A stretch of DNA of 33,961 bases from Clostridiales bacterium (GTDB lineage Bacteria > Bacillota > Clostridia > Lachnospirales > WQUN01), in assembly GCA_031282635.1 (NCBI GenBank), contig JAITDJ010000182.1, forward strand, positions 1 through 33,961, read 5' to 3'. The notes below the pieces were generated by a model. The model saw only the letters and a program-made list of their open reading frames with translations. It did not search any database and was not told the origin of the DNA. Position numbers and translations under genes: made by a program. Position 1 is the stretch's first letter; every line of letters starts with the position of its first letter. Positions 1 through 9,212 of this stretch are shown one piece after another.

Positions 1-423
1 AATGTACGTTTTTCCAAATGCTGCAGCCCGGTGCCAGGGGATGAGATCGTCGGGTTTGTAACCCGCGGGCGCGGCGTTTCCATCCATCGCACCGACTGCG
101 CCAATATTATCAATTTGGACGAGACGGACAGGCGGCGGCTGCTTGAGGCGGAATGGCGGCTGCCGGATAAAAGCGTGAACGGCGTGCACTACCGGGCTGA
201 GCTGAGGATAGTAGGCATAGAGCGCTTGGGATTTTTGCTGGATATTTCGCGCGTTATAGCTGAGGCCCATATATCCGTCAAGGATATGAGCGCCCGAACC
301 ATTAATAATGAGGCCATAATAACGCTAAGCCTGGAAATTACCAGCCGCGAGGAATTGGATCATATCAGCGGCCGACTGAAGAGAATCACCGGCGTACACG
401 AAATTGAGAGGGTGATTTCATAG
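1..423 (+). CDS. relA: RelA/SpoT family (p)ppGpp synthetase/hydrolase, C-terminal part (TGS-to-ACT region), 5' truncated by window edge
   Basis: Frame is open from base 1: NVRFSKCCSPVPGDEIVGFVTRGRGVSIHRTDCANI..., the conserved Rel 'CC.P.PGD.I.G..T.G.G.S.HR.DC' motif, followed by an ACT-like end. Confidence 0.93.
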   Translation, partial: NVRFSKCCSPVPGDEIVGFVTRGRGVSIHRTDCANIINLDETDRRRLLEAEWRLPDKSVNGVHYRAELRIVGIERLGFLLDISRVIAEAHISVKDMSARTINNEAIITLSLEITSREELDHISGRLKRITGVHEIERVIS

Positions 424-1049
424 TGAAGGTATTTTTAGTTGTATCACGCGAATATGATCAAAACGCTTATTGCTGTTTTGATCCGGAAGCACGGGAAGGG
501 GTAATAATAGACCCCGGACTTAATTGTGAGGGCATTGTTTCATTCCTTAACGCGGAACTTATTACTGTTACGGCGATACTTCTGACGCACGGGCACTATG
601 ATCATATCTTGTCGGCGCGCCGCGTATCGAATTTTACCAAGGCGGCTCTGTACGCCCACCGGTTGGAAGCTGAATTACTGGCCGACCCGCTGATGAATCT
701 ATCGGAAGTTTTCGGCAATGAAAAAATGTCGCTGTGTGTGGAGAAACAATTTGAGGATGGCGACGAGATCCGCGTTGGGAACGAAACGCTTCGCGTTATT
801 CATACGCCGGGGCATACCCCGGGCGGCGTTTGCTTCTATAACGAGCGCGATAGTATTATTTTTACAGGGGACACATTATTTTGGGAAACAGTGGGCCGGG
901 CGGATCTCCCGCTGGGCGACGGTTATACGCTGACGCGCAGCGTTAATGAAAAATTGCTGATACTGCCTGGCGAAACGGTCGTTTACCCCGGGCACGGCCG
1001 CCCGACTGATATCCGGCACGAGGTTATGATTCACAGCAGGATTAAGTAA
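423..1049 (+). CDS. MBL-fold metallo-hydrolase (glyoxalase II-like)
   Basis: THGHYDHILS (HxHxDH), HTPGHTPGG, FTGDTLF and YPGHG motifs; start overlaps the relA stop. Confidence 0.92.
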   Translation: MKVFLVVSREYDQNAYCCFDPEAREGVIIDPGLNCEGIVSFLNAELITVTAILLTHGHYDHILSARRVSNFTKAALYAHRLEAELLADPLMNLSEVFGNEKMSLCVEKQFEDGDEIRVGNETLRVIHTPGHTPGGVCFYNERDSIIFTGDTLFWETVGRADLPLGDGYTLTRSVNEKLLILPGETVVYPGHGRPTDIRHEVMIHSRIK

Positions 1050-2545
1050 TGTATTACGTACTGGACGGGCATGATTATATTTACGACATACAGACGATAA
1101 CACAGATTTTTTTCCCCAATGAGAAATTTACTCGCGTGGAGCGGCCTGATACGCATGGTTTGACGGCGGTCAGCGTCTTAACCTCGACTGGGTGCGGGGG
1201 AGCTTTGTATTTAAACGGCCATATTACGGAACAGGCTGTTATGCCATTGCCGGAAAACAGCGGGGCTTGTGACGGCCGCGTCAGCCGTACGCCTGTGGCG
1301 GATATGTTTAGCGGCAGTCAGGAGATCAGGCGCAGGTTGATGGTTACGTTATTTTCAGCCTGTCGGGCTTATACGCGTCAAAACCCGCCTTGGGGCGCGC
1401 TTACGGGCGTAAGGCCGTCGAAAATGGCGCGGTTGTTATTGGAAAAGGGGTACAGCCGCAGCCGGATAATTGACGATATGGAGCGCAATTATCTGGCCCG
1501 GCGCGATAAGATCGCTTTGGCGGTCGATGTGGCCGCGGCCGAAAAGGATATATTGAATAGACAGCCCCTTGACGCGTTCAGTTTATATGTCGGCATACCG
1601 TTTTGCCCTTCCCGCTGTCTCTACTGTTCCTTCGCGTCCTATCCGATTGGCGGCGATTCGAGCCGGGTGGACATATATCTGGACGCGCTGGAACGTGAGC
1701 TTCGAGCCATACGGGATTTAACGAACGGCAGGTGCGCGTCGGCCGTGTATGTGGGAGGGGGCACGCCCACCGCGTTGAATGAGAAGCAGCTGGATAGGCT
1801 GCTTAAGTCTGTCAGGACGCTCTTCGGCGAGCCTCTGGAGTTTTCCGTTGAAGCCGGCAGGCCGGACACTGTTAACACGGATAAACTGCGTATTTTACGG
1901 AATTATGGCGCCAGCCGCATTTCACTTAACCCACAGAGTCTGCACGATGATACGTTAAGCGGCATAGGCCGCAATCATACGGTAAATGATTTTTATAGGG
2001 CGTTCGCTCTCGCGCGCGCGGAAGGGTTTGACAATATCAATACCGACATTATTTTGGGGCTTCCGGGCGAAACCACAAGCCATGTCGAAAAAACAGCGGA
2101 TAAATTGCTCGCGATGAGGCCGGAGAATGTGACTGTACATATTCTGACAATAAAACGCGCTTCGCCGCTTTGTGAAACGCTTGGGCGATATTCGCCGCCA
2201 AGCGTCGGAACGTTGGAGGAAATGCTGGGCGTTTCACAACGCGTATGCATGGAATCAGGTATGTCCCCATATTATATGTACCGCCAGAAGAATATGCTCG
2301 GTAATTTCGAAAATGTGGGATATTGCCTGCCGGGTAAGGCGTCGGCTTATAATGTGCTTATTATGGAGGAAACGCAGTCCATTTGGGCGGCGGGCGCCGG
2401 CGCGGTGACTAAACTTGTCTTCGGCGACAGGTTGGAGCGCGTGTTTAATGTTAAAAACTTACGCGACTATATTACACGGGTAGGCGAAATGATTAAAAGA
2501 AAAGAGGCTTGGAGAACTGCTGACACAGATTCCGCGCGGAACTAA
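1049..2545 (+). CDS. hemZ: Coproporphyrinogen dehydrogenase HemZ (radical SAM)
   Basis: Radical SAM motif PFCPSRCLYCSF; VYVGGGTPTAL; N-terminal extension and gene context (relA-MBL-hemZ-hisS) as in Clostridia. Confidence 0.9.
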   Translation: MYYVLDGHDYIYDIQTITQIFFPNEKFTRVERPDTHGLTAVSVLTSTGCGGALYLNGHITEQAVMPLPENSGACDGRVSRTPVADMFSGSQEIRRRLMVTLFSACRAYTRQNPPWGALTGVRPSKMARLLLEKGYSRSRIIDDMERNYLARRDKIALAVDVAAAEKDILNRQPLDAFSLYVGIPFCPSRCLYCSFASYPIGGDSSRVDIYLDALERELRAIRDLTNGRCASAVYVGGGTPTALNEKQLDRLLKSVRTLFGEPLEFSVEAGRPDTVNTDKLRILRNYGASRISLNPQSLHDDTLSGIGRNHTVNDFYRAFALARAEGFDNINTDIILGLPGETTSHVEKTADKLLAMRPENVTVHILTIKRASPLCETLGRYSPPSVGTLEEMLGVSQRVCMESGMSPYYMYRQKNMLGNFENVGYCLPGKASAYNVLIMEETQSIWAAGAGAVTKLVFGDRLERVFNVKNLRDYITRVGEMIKRKEAWRTADTDSARN

Positions 2546-2727
2546 GGATATTTTAGGCCCTTCAATGCGTGTATGACATCAGGTTGGAGGATACGCTTAT
2601 GATCGGAGAGAATGAATTGGCCGGAGGCGTTGTTAGCGTGAAGAATATGTTGACGGGCGAGCGGACGGAAAAATTATTTGACAAGTTGCCCGCCTTTCTG
2701 GGGGGGATAGTATTTTCAAGGTCGTAA
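2520..2727 (+). pseudogene. hisS: Histidyl-tRNA synthetase remnant: about 18 N-terminal codons joined to about 43 C-terminal codons in another frame, core missing
   Basis: 2520-2576 reads LTQIPRGTKDILGPSMRV* (HisS N-terminus). From 2599 a different frame reads MIGENELAGGVVSVKNMLTGERTEKLFDKLPAFLGG... (HisS C-terminal anticodon-binding-domain-like). hisS commonly follows hemZ. Confidence 0.78.
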
Positions 2728-3458
2728 TCGTAGACGATGAGGATATTATTGTGCGGGGGCTGTGTAAGTTGGTAAACTGGGAAAAATATGGATGCGAGGT
2801 GGTGGCGTCGGCGGGCGACGCCATTTCAGGCGCCGCCTGCGTACGTAAATACAGGCCGGACATCCTGTTCACCGACATCCGTATCCCCGGGGTGGATGGG
2901 TTGGCGATGGTGGCAGGGCTTAAATCTGAATTCCCCAGGATGCAGATAACCGTTTTAACCGGATATCGGGAATTCGATTACGCGAAACGCGCCATCAGCC
3001 TTGGGGCGGCCAGGTATTTGCTTAAACCTTCCAAAATGAATGAAATAGACGAGGCCATGTTGGCTATGACGGAAAAACTGAAGCGAGACGCCGTCATGCG
3101 AAACGCGGACGAGCCGGAAACCGCTAAAACTGAAATAAACAGCTTTATCGTTAATTCCGCGCTTAAATACATAGACGCGCATTATGCCGAGAAATTGACG
3201 CTTTCAGATGTGGCGGACAGAATTTATGTGAGCCAGTGGTATTTAAGCAAATTGCTGAACCGGTATACAGAAAAAAATTTTTATGATTTAGTAAACGCCG
3301 CGCGCATTAAACGCGCAAAGGAACTGCTGCGCGATCCGGCGCTGAAGATCGGCGATATATCCGATATGGTGGGGTTTGTGGACACCTCACATTTTTCCCG
3401 CATTTTTAAAAAAACCGAGAATATTACGCCCAAGGAATTTAGAAATACGATGGGGTGA
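2712..3458 (+). CDS. Response regulator, REC + AraC-type HTH (YesN-like)
   Basis: Frame reads IFKVVIVDDEDIIVRGLCKLVNWEKYG...LFTDIRIPG...YLLKP, then a C-terminal AraC HTH (LSDVADRIYVSQWYLSKLLNRYTEKNFYDLVNAARIKRAKELL). The REC DDE motif lies upstream of the first GTG at 2751; ATT at 2712 is the best-placed start. Confidence 0.82.
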   Translation: MFKVVIVDDEDIIVRGLCKLVNWEKYGCEVVASAGDAISGAACVRKYRPDILFTDIRIPGVDGLAMVAGLKSEFPRMQITVLTGYREFDYAKRAISLGAARYLLKPSKMNEIDEAMLAMTEKLKRDAVMRNADEPETAKTEINSFIVNSALKYIDAHYAEKLTLSDVADRIYVSQWYLSKLLNRYTEKNFYDLVNAARIKRAKELLRDPALKIGDISDMVGFVDTSHFSRIFKKTENITPKEFRNTMG

Positions 3459-3527
3459 AATGACGAATAAGATAATAGCAAATAAAGCGGAATAAAAATA
3501 AATTATATCAAATTGGGACATATAATA

Positions 3528-3557
3528 TTGACACATATATTTAATTTATGATATGAT
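3528..3557 (+). promoter_or_regulatory. Putative sigma-70-type promoter for the peptide transporter operon
   Basis: TTGACA (3528-3533), 18-nt spacer, TATGAT (3552-3557) in an AT-rich intergenic region. Confidence 0.55.
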
Positions 3558-3753
3558 ATATTAAATCCGGATCAACGGGGATCCGCGTATAACGTAACGG
3601 TTGTGTTTACCCCTAATACCGCCCCCGTTATGATTAAGATTTGTTTGGCGGCGGTATATTACGAAGAAATAGGATATGCGAAAGGTGTGTGGCCTGTTTC
3701 GGCGGGTAAGCGCGCCTTTTTTTATGTTCATTGATTTTAAGGAGTGATTTATA

Positions 3754-5388
3754 ATGCGTCATGGATTATGCGGGCTGTTTGGTAAAATTTTACCTATGAT
3801 TGCCGCGTTGGCTATTCTTTCCGGCTGTGCGGGTAACAGGGCGAGCGATTCCATCGCCGCCGCGAGTACGTCCCCATCCGCCGGCGAGCCTGTTCAAAGC
3901 GCGTCTGAAAATTCCGGCGAAACCGAGGCGCCCGAACAAGTGTTGAAAATTGCCCGTGATTTTGAAGGGGCGTCTTTTGACCCCGCCGCGGCTACCACTG
4001 CCAACGATTATATGTTCGCGCCGATGGTCTTCGAAAGGCTGCTCACCTACGATTCCGACTTTATCATTCAGCCCATGCTGGCGGAGGAATGGGCAGTGTC
4101 GGAGGATCGTCTTGCATATACCTTCAAGTTGCGTAAAGGCGTGCAATTTCATCGCGGATACGGCGAGCTAACCTCCGGCGACGTTAAGTTCAGTTTTGAG
4201 CGTCTGGCCGACCCGGAACTCAACGCCGCGTCCAACTATGCCAACCTTGGCGTGGAAAATATGGCAAGCATTGAAACGCCCGACAACTACACGGTCGTTA
4301 TCACACTGAAAGAGGAAGACCCCAACTTTCTGATTAAAACAGCTACTTATTACGGCAATATTGTCAGTCAAAAAGCGTTTGAGGACATCGGCGGGCAAAA
4401 GTTCGGCGTCATGCCTGTAGGCACCGGTCCGTTCGAATGCGTGGAAGGCGCCATATTAGGCGAGCGTAATGAGGTTATCCGTTTTGAGGATTATTGGGGC
4501 GAAAAAGCGCTCCTTGACCGCATGACGTTTCAGCTGGTAAGTGAGCCCGGCACTATGTTCAACGCGTTCGAGGCCGGCGAAGTGGACTTGATCAACATTA
4601 CCGATTATGACAAACTCGAACAATACCGTTCACAACCGGAAAAATATAACATTTATATGGTTACCAGCCGTTCCATGCTCTATGTCGGCAATAATATGGC
4701 TCTTGAGCCTTTTACAGACGCGCGTGTTCGCGAGGCCATGTTTTATGCCATCGATCGCGACAGCCTGATAAACGATTTCTATCTGGGTTTCCCCAATCCG
4801 GCGAGAAGCATACTTCCATCTACGTCGATGTTTTCTATAGATGATTACTGGGATCCGGAGTATGATCTCGAAAAAGCCAAGCGTCTGCTGGCTGAAGCAG
4901 GTTTCCCGAACGGCTTCACAACGGAGTTTTATTGCCCGAATGATTCTATCAGCATGGGCCCCGCGACGATCATTCAGAGTCAGCTGGCGAGCGCCGGCAT
5001 CAACGCCCAGCTTCAGACAGTAGATTTCGGCGTGTTTCTCGACAAGGTTCGCGCGGGTGAAGCGCCGCTGTGGCTGCTGTTCAACGACACAAACATCGTT
5101 CCGGACAACACCTTGAGTCGGTACACGTCAGAGTACTACCCCGGCAGCAATTGGAGCGGTATTATGGACGCGGATTATGACGCTGCGGTTAAAGCCGCGC
5201 TTTCTGAGACGGACGAATCCAAACGCGCGGCTCTGTATGCCGACGCGCAGCGTAAACTGATCGATATGAAAGCCGTATATACGGTTTGCGATTCCGAAGG
5301 CTACAATGTTACCGCCGCTAAAGTCAAAGGGTTCGATTTCAGCGCCGATTTGACCATCAGATTCGACAAGGTTTATATTACGGAGTAA
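3754..5388 (+). CDS. Peptide/opine/nickel ABC transporter substrate-binding lipoprotein (SBP_bac_5 type)
   Basis: Lipobox LSGCAGN; LKIARDFEGASFDPAAATTANDYMFAPMVFERL...; EEWAVSEDRLAYTFKLRKGVQFHRG; RBS aaggagtg. Confidence 0.92.
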   Translation: MRHGLCGLFGKILPMIAALAILSGCAGNRASDSIAAASTSPSAGEPVQSASENSGETEAPEQVLKIARDFEGASFDPAAATTANDYMFAPMVFERLLTYDSDFIIQPMLAEEWAVSEDRLAYTFKLRKGVQFHRGYGELTSGDVKFSFERLADPELNAASNYANLGVENMASIETPDNYTVVITLKEEDPNFLIKTATYYGNIVSQKAFEDIGGQKFGVMPVGTGPFECVEGAILGERNEVIRFEDYWGEKALLDRMTFQLVSEPGTMFNAFEAGEVDLINITDYDKLEQYRSQPEKYNIYMVTSRSMLYVGNNMALEPFTDARVREAMFYAIDRDSLINDFYLGFPNPARSILPSTSMFSIDDYWDPEYDLEKAKRLLAEAGFPNGFTTEFYCPNDSISMGPATIIQSQLASAGINAQLQTVDFGVFLDKVRAGEAPLWLLFNDTNIVPDNTLSRYTSEYYPGSNWSGIMDADYDAAVKAALSETDESKRAALYADAQRKLIDMKAVYTVCDSEGYNVTAAKVKGFDFSADLTIRFDKVYITE

Positions 5389-5400
5389 AGGGAATAGGCT

Positions 5401-6348
5401 ATGGGACGTTACATTGCACGTAGGCTGCTGATCGCGATTCCTACCGTGATCGGCGTATTTCTGGCGGTTTACTTCATTATAAGGCTGATCCCCGGCGATC
5501 CGGCCGCTATTATGCTGGGGGCGAAAGCCACGGACGAACAGATTGAGATGTTTCGTCGGCAGCAGGGCTTGGATGAGCCTTTGTCTGTTCAATTGGGCAT
5601 CGCCCTCCGAAATTTTATGACCGGAGATCTTGGCGTATCCATTGTTTCTAAACGGCCCGTGATGGCTCTTATTTTGGAGAGGCTTCCCCGCACGGTGGAA
5701 TTGGCGCTGTGGGGGATTGGGCTCGCTTCCGTCACGGGTGTTATTTTGGGCGTTACGGCCGCGGTTTTCCGCGGCCGATGGCCCGATTACCTCATTACGG
5801 GCGCCAGTACGCTCGGCATGTCCCTGCCCTCCTTTTACATAGCCTTGATGCTGCTGACTCTATTTGCCGTTCAACTCAGATGGATACCGGTTATCGCGGT
5901 GGAAGGGCCTGGGGTTTCCCGGTTTAAAACATTGTTCGCGCCGGTTCTCACGATGGTTATAGGCAACAGCGCCCTTACCCTGCGCACGACGCGTTCCAGT
6001 ATACTGGAGATCATGCGCGAGAATTTTATTAAAACAGCGCGCGCAAAGGGGTTGGACGAGTGGGCTGTGCTGTTCCGTCACGCTTTGAAGGACGCGGCTA
6101 TTCCCATTATTACAGTGATTGGCTACAACCTGGCCGGTTGCTTTGGAGGCGCCATAATCATTGAAACGGTGTTTTCCCGGCCCGGTATCGGTCTGCTGCT
6201 CATCGACGCGGTCAATGCCAGGGATTACGCTGTAGTGCAGGGGACATCCGCGTTTATTTCCATCGCGCTGATCGCGGTGAATCTTCTTACGGACGCGGTA
6301 TACGGCTTAGTGGATCCACGGATTCGCGTAGAGGCGGCTGGGGGGTGA
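5401..6348 (+). CDS. Peptide ABC transporter permease (DppB/OppB type)
   Basis: MGRYIARRLLIAIPTVIGVFLAVYFIIRLIPGDPA; RTTRSSILEIMRENFIKTARAKGL motif. Confidence 0.93.
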   Translation: MGRYIARRLLIAIPTVIGVFLAVYFIIRLIPGDPAAIMLGAKATDEQIEMFRRQQGLDEPLSVQLGIALRNFMTGDLGVSIVSKRPVMALILERLPRTVELALWGIGLASVTGVILGVTAAVFRGRWPDYLITGASTLGMSLPSFYIALMLLTLFAVQLRWIPVIAVEGPGVSRFKTLFAPVLTMVIGNSALTLRTTRSSILEIMRENFIKTARAKGLDEWAVLFRHALKDAAIPIITVIGYNLAGCFGGAIIIETVFSRPGIGLLLIDAVNARDYAVVQGTSAFISIALIAVNLLTDAVYGLVDPRIRVEAAGG

Positions 6349-7358
6349 AAAATATGCCGGGCGATTCGGCGGAAGATATATTGACGCTGCGAAATGTCTG
6401 CAAGTATTATAAGGATCGCAAGGGGAGCGGCCATTTGCTCAAGGCTGTGGACGGCGTGTCTTTTTCCGTCAGGAGGGGTGAAACATTCGGCCTGGTCGGC
6501 GAGTCCGGATGCGGCAAAAGTACGCTTTCCCGCGTTATACTTCAGTTGGAGCCTGTCAGCGGCGGCAGCGTCGCGTTTGAGGGCAGGGATTTTGCCCGGA
6601 TCGGCAGGCGGGAACTACGCGCTATGCGTAAAGAGATGCAGATAGTTTTTCAAGATCCCTATGACTCTATTGATCCGCGTATGACGCTGGAGCAAGCCGT
6701 GGAGGAACCCATGGCGATCCATCGGTACGACCGGTCTTTGAGAAAGACCCGGATAAAAAAATTGTTTGAGGATGTTGGGCTGCCCGTTAATATGCTGAAC
6801 CGATATCCCCACCAGTTGTCGGGCGGGCAGCGCCAGCGCCTTTGCATCGCTCGCAGCCTCGCGCTTTCCCCAAAACTGCTGGTTTGCGACGAAGCGGTCT
6901 CGGCGCTGGATGTTTCCATTCAGGCGCAAATTCTGAACCTGATGTGCGATCTCAAAGAGGAGCATAACCTGACATATATATTTATTTCGCATAACCTCGG
7001 CGTAATCAAGTTTATTTCCGATCGAATCGCGGTCATGTATTTTGGTAAAATTGTGGAGTTAGCCTCCAGAAACGAAATTTTTACCCACTACCTGCATCCT
7101 TACACCTGCGCGCTGCTATCGGCGGCGCCTGTGCTGCACCCGAGTATGCGGCGGGAGCGTATGCTGCTTACGGGGGATGTGCCCAATCTGTATAATCCGC
7201 CGGCAGGATGCGTCTTTTGCGATCGCTGTGTGTACGCGGACAGCCGATGCCGCTCCGAGGCGCCTGTGCTGCGCGGTTACGGCGAGGATCGTCAGGCTGC
7301 CTGCCATTACGCCGGAGAATTGCCGTTGAAGGTAAATTGGGGTGGGGCGCCGTGTTGA
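6345..7358 (+). CDS. Peptide ABC transporter ATP-binding protein (OppF/DppF type)
   Basis: Walker A GESGCGKST, signature LSGGQRQR, C-terminal oligopeptide-transporter Cys motif CVFCDRCVYADSRC. Confidence 0.93.
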   Translation: MKNMPGDSAEDILTLRNVCKYYKDRKGSGHLLKAVDGVSFSVRRGETFGLVGESGCGKSTLSRVILQLEPVSGGSVAFEGRDFARIGRRELRAMRKEMQIVFQDPYDSIDPRMTLEQAVEEPMAIHRYDRSLRKTRIKKLFEDVGLPVNMLNRYPHQLSGGQRQRLCIARSLALSPKLLVCDEAVSALDVSIQAQILNLMCDLKEEHNLTYIFISHNLGVIKFISDRIAVMYFGKIVELASRNEIFTHYLHPYTCALLSAAPVLHPSMRRERMLLTGDVPNLYNPPAGCVFCDRCVYADSRCRSEAPVLRGYGEDRQAACHYAGELPLKVNWGGAPC

Positions 7359-8173
7359 ATATATTTCGAGAGTATAAAATGATTGCTATAGGCTGTTTCA
7401 TCCTCTCGGTGATCCTCTTGACGGCGGTTTTCGCACCTGCGCTGACATCATACGGGTACGAGCAGGTGGATCTGAAAAACCGAAACGACGCGCCCAGCGC
7501 CGCACATCTTATGGGAACCGACAGCTTTGGCCGTGATGTATGGACCCGCGTTTTGTACGGCGCGCGTGTTTCACTGACTGTGTCGTTGACATCTGTAGCC
7601 GTGGGCCTGGCGATTGGAGCTTTTTGGGGCCTTCTCTGCGGTTTTTTTAAAGGAAAAATTGACTTCGCCGTCGGGCGGGTTATGGATATTTTTATGTCCT
7701 TTCCCGCGCTGCTGTTTTCGCTTCTTATCGGCGCGGCGCTTGGACCGTCAATATTAAATATGTGCCTTTCTGTGGGAATTCCTTTAGCGCCCATCTTTTA
7801 CCGCGTCACGCGCGGCGCGGCGCTCAGCGTCGGGGAACACGCCTATATCGCTTCCGCAAAATCCATGGGCAGCGGCAGTTTCCGTACCATGTTCCGGCAT
7901 GTTTTGCCTAATACGGCGCCGCAGCTGTTTGTTGTGCTTTCCTCCAGCATGGGCGGCGCGATTACGGCGGAATCGGCGCTGGGCTATCTCGGCCTGGGTA
8001 TACCCAAACCGACGCCCTCCTGGGGGATGGTCATTAACGAAGGCAGGCAGTATATATTCGACGCTCCGTGGGTTACCGGTTTCGGCGGTTTGATGGTTGT
8101 CTTGACGATTCTGGGTTTCAATCTTTTGGGAGACGGCTTGCGGGATTACCTTGACCCCAAGCTGAAGGGCTGA
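7352..8173 (+). CDS. Peptide ABC transporter permease (DppC/OppC type)
   Basis: LNIFREYKMIAIGCFILSVILLTAVFAP...HLMGTDSFGRDVWTRVLYGARVSLTVS. GTG start at 7352 after ggggtgggg; the longer ORF from 7208 overlaps the ATPase gene. Confidence 0.88.
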   Translation: MLNIFREYKMIAIGCFILSVILLTAVFAPALTSYGYEQVDLKNRNDAPSAAHLMGTDSFGRDVWTRVLYGARVSLTVSLTSVAVGLAIGAFWGLLCGFFKGKIDFAVGRVMDIFMSFPALLFSLLIGAALGPSILNMCLSVGIPLAPIFYRVTRGAALSVGEHAYIASAKSMGSGSFRTMFRHVLPNTAPQLFVVLSSSMGGAITAESALGYLGLGIPKPTPSWGMVINEGRQYIFDAPWVTGFGGLMVVLTILGFNLLGDGLRDYLDPKLKG

Positions 8174-8184
8174 GGTGGCCGCGT

Positions 8185-9156
8185 TTGGAAAATAATAAAA
8201 TTCTTGAAATAAACAACCTCTCTGTGGAGTTCCTCTCAGACGGTTCCGTCGTTCGCGCTGTTAACGGGGTTTCGTTTTCACTAAAAAAGGGGGAAACGCT
8301 GGGAATAGTGGGCGAGTCGGGTTCCGGTAAGAGCGTGACGCTTAATACCATACTACGGTTAACGGAATCGCCGTCCGCCGTAATGCGCGGTGAAATTCTG
8401 TACAACGGGCGGGACATCTTCCGTATGCGCAAATCAGAACTGTTCAAGATCCGGGGCAAGGAGATCACCATGATTTTCCAAGAACCTATGACCAGCTTGA
8501 ATCCTGTGCTGAAGATCGGCGGCCAAATCGCCGAAACCATCTATTTGCATGAACACGTGGGAAAGGAAGAAGCCAACAACAGGGTTCTGGAATTGCTCAA
8601 ACAGGTGGAACTACCCAACGCCGGCAAGCGTATGGACGACTATCCGCACCAGCTTTCCGGCGGGATGCGCCAGCGTGTGATGATCGCAATGGCGTTGGCC
8701 TGCAAACCGCAAATCCTGCTGGCCGATGAACCTACCACCGCTCTGGATGTAACAATCCAGGCGCAGATCTTAGCCCTGCTCCGGAAGCTTAAACGAGAAT
8801 ATGATATGAGCATGATACTTGTAACGCACGACATGGGCGTCATCGCCGAAATCGCCGAACGCGTGATTGTGTTCTACGGCGGATGTGTGGCGGAGGACGC
8901 GCCTACGCTTGAATTATTCAATAATCCTCTGCATCCGTATACGCGGAAGCTGTTCGGATGTATCCCGCGTATTGATACCCAGCCAAACCGCTTAAGCGTT
9001 ATTGAGGGAAATGTTCCCGACCCTGCCCGGCTGCCGGAGGGATGCCTGTTTCATCCGCGCTGCGACCGCGCCGCGGGACGCTGCCGGAAAGAAGTTCCGC
9101 CGTTAAGCGAGATTTCCCCCGGGCACTTTGCGGCCTGCCATTTCAGCGTCCATTAA
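8185..9156 (+). CDS. Peptide ABC transporter ATP-binding protein (OppD/DppD type)
   Basis: Walker [43 protein letters not shown]-terminal [17 protein letters not shown] start. Confidence 0.93.
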   Translation: MENNKILEINNLSVEFLSDGSVVRAVNGVSFSLKKGETLGIVGESGSGKSVTLNTILRLTESPSAVMRGEILYNGRDIFRMRKSELFKIRGKEITMIFQEPMTSLNPVLKIGGQIAETIYLHEHVGKEEANNRVLELLKQVELPNAGKRMDDYPHQLSGGMRQRVMIAMALACKPQILLADEPTTALDVTIQAQILALLRKLKREYDMSMILVTHDMGVIAEIAERVIVFYGGCVAEDAPTLELFNNPLHPYTRKLFGCIPRIDTQPNRLSVIEGNVPDPARLPEGCLFHPRCDRAAGRCRKEVPPLSEISPGHFAACHFSVH

Positions 9157-9212
9157 TCCGCGCCCGGAGGCAAATCATATCGCTGCGCGGTATAATAAGT
9201 CAAGGAGGCTTT

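Noticed and set aside
876-1103. Numerous antisense and out-of-frame ORFs in the track (e.g. 876-1103 -, 3790-4152 -, 9807-10439 -, 30859-32115 -)
   Set aside because: They lie fully opposite or inside clearly identified genes, have no recognisable motifs or RBS, and are expected in GC-rich coding DNA.
7208-7351. N-terminal extension of the DppC-type permease ORF
   Set aside because: It overlaps the upstream ATPase's conserved Cys-rich C-terminus; GTG at 7352 with a good RBS begins the conserved permease N-terminus.
9042-9212. N-terminal extension of the OYE-family ORF
   Set aside because: It overlaps the OppD-like 3' end; the conserved protein begins at ATG 9213 after caaggagg.
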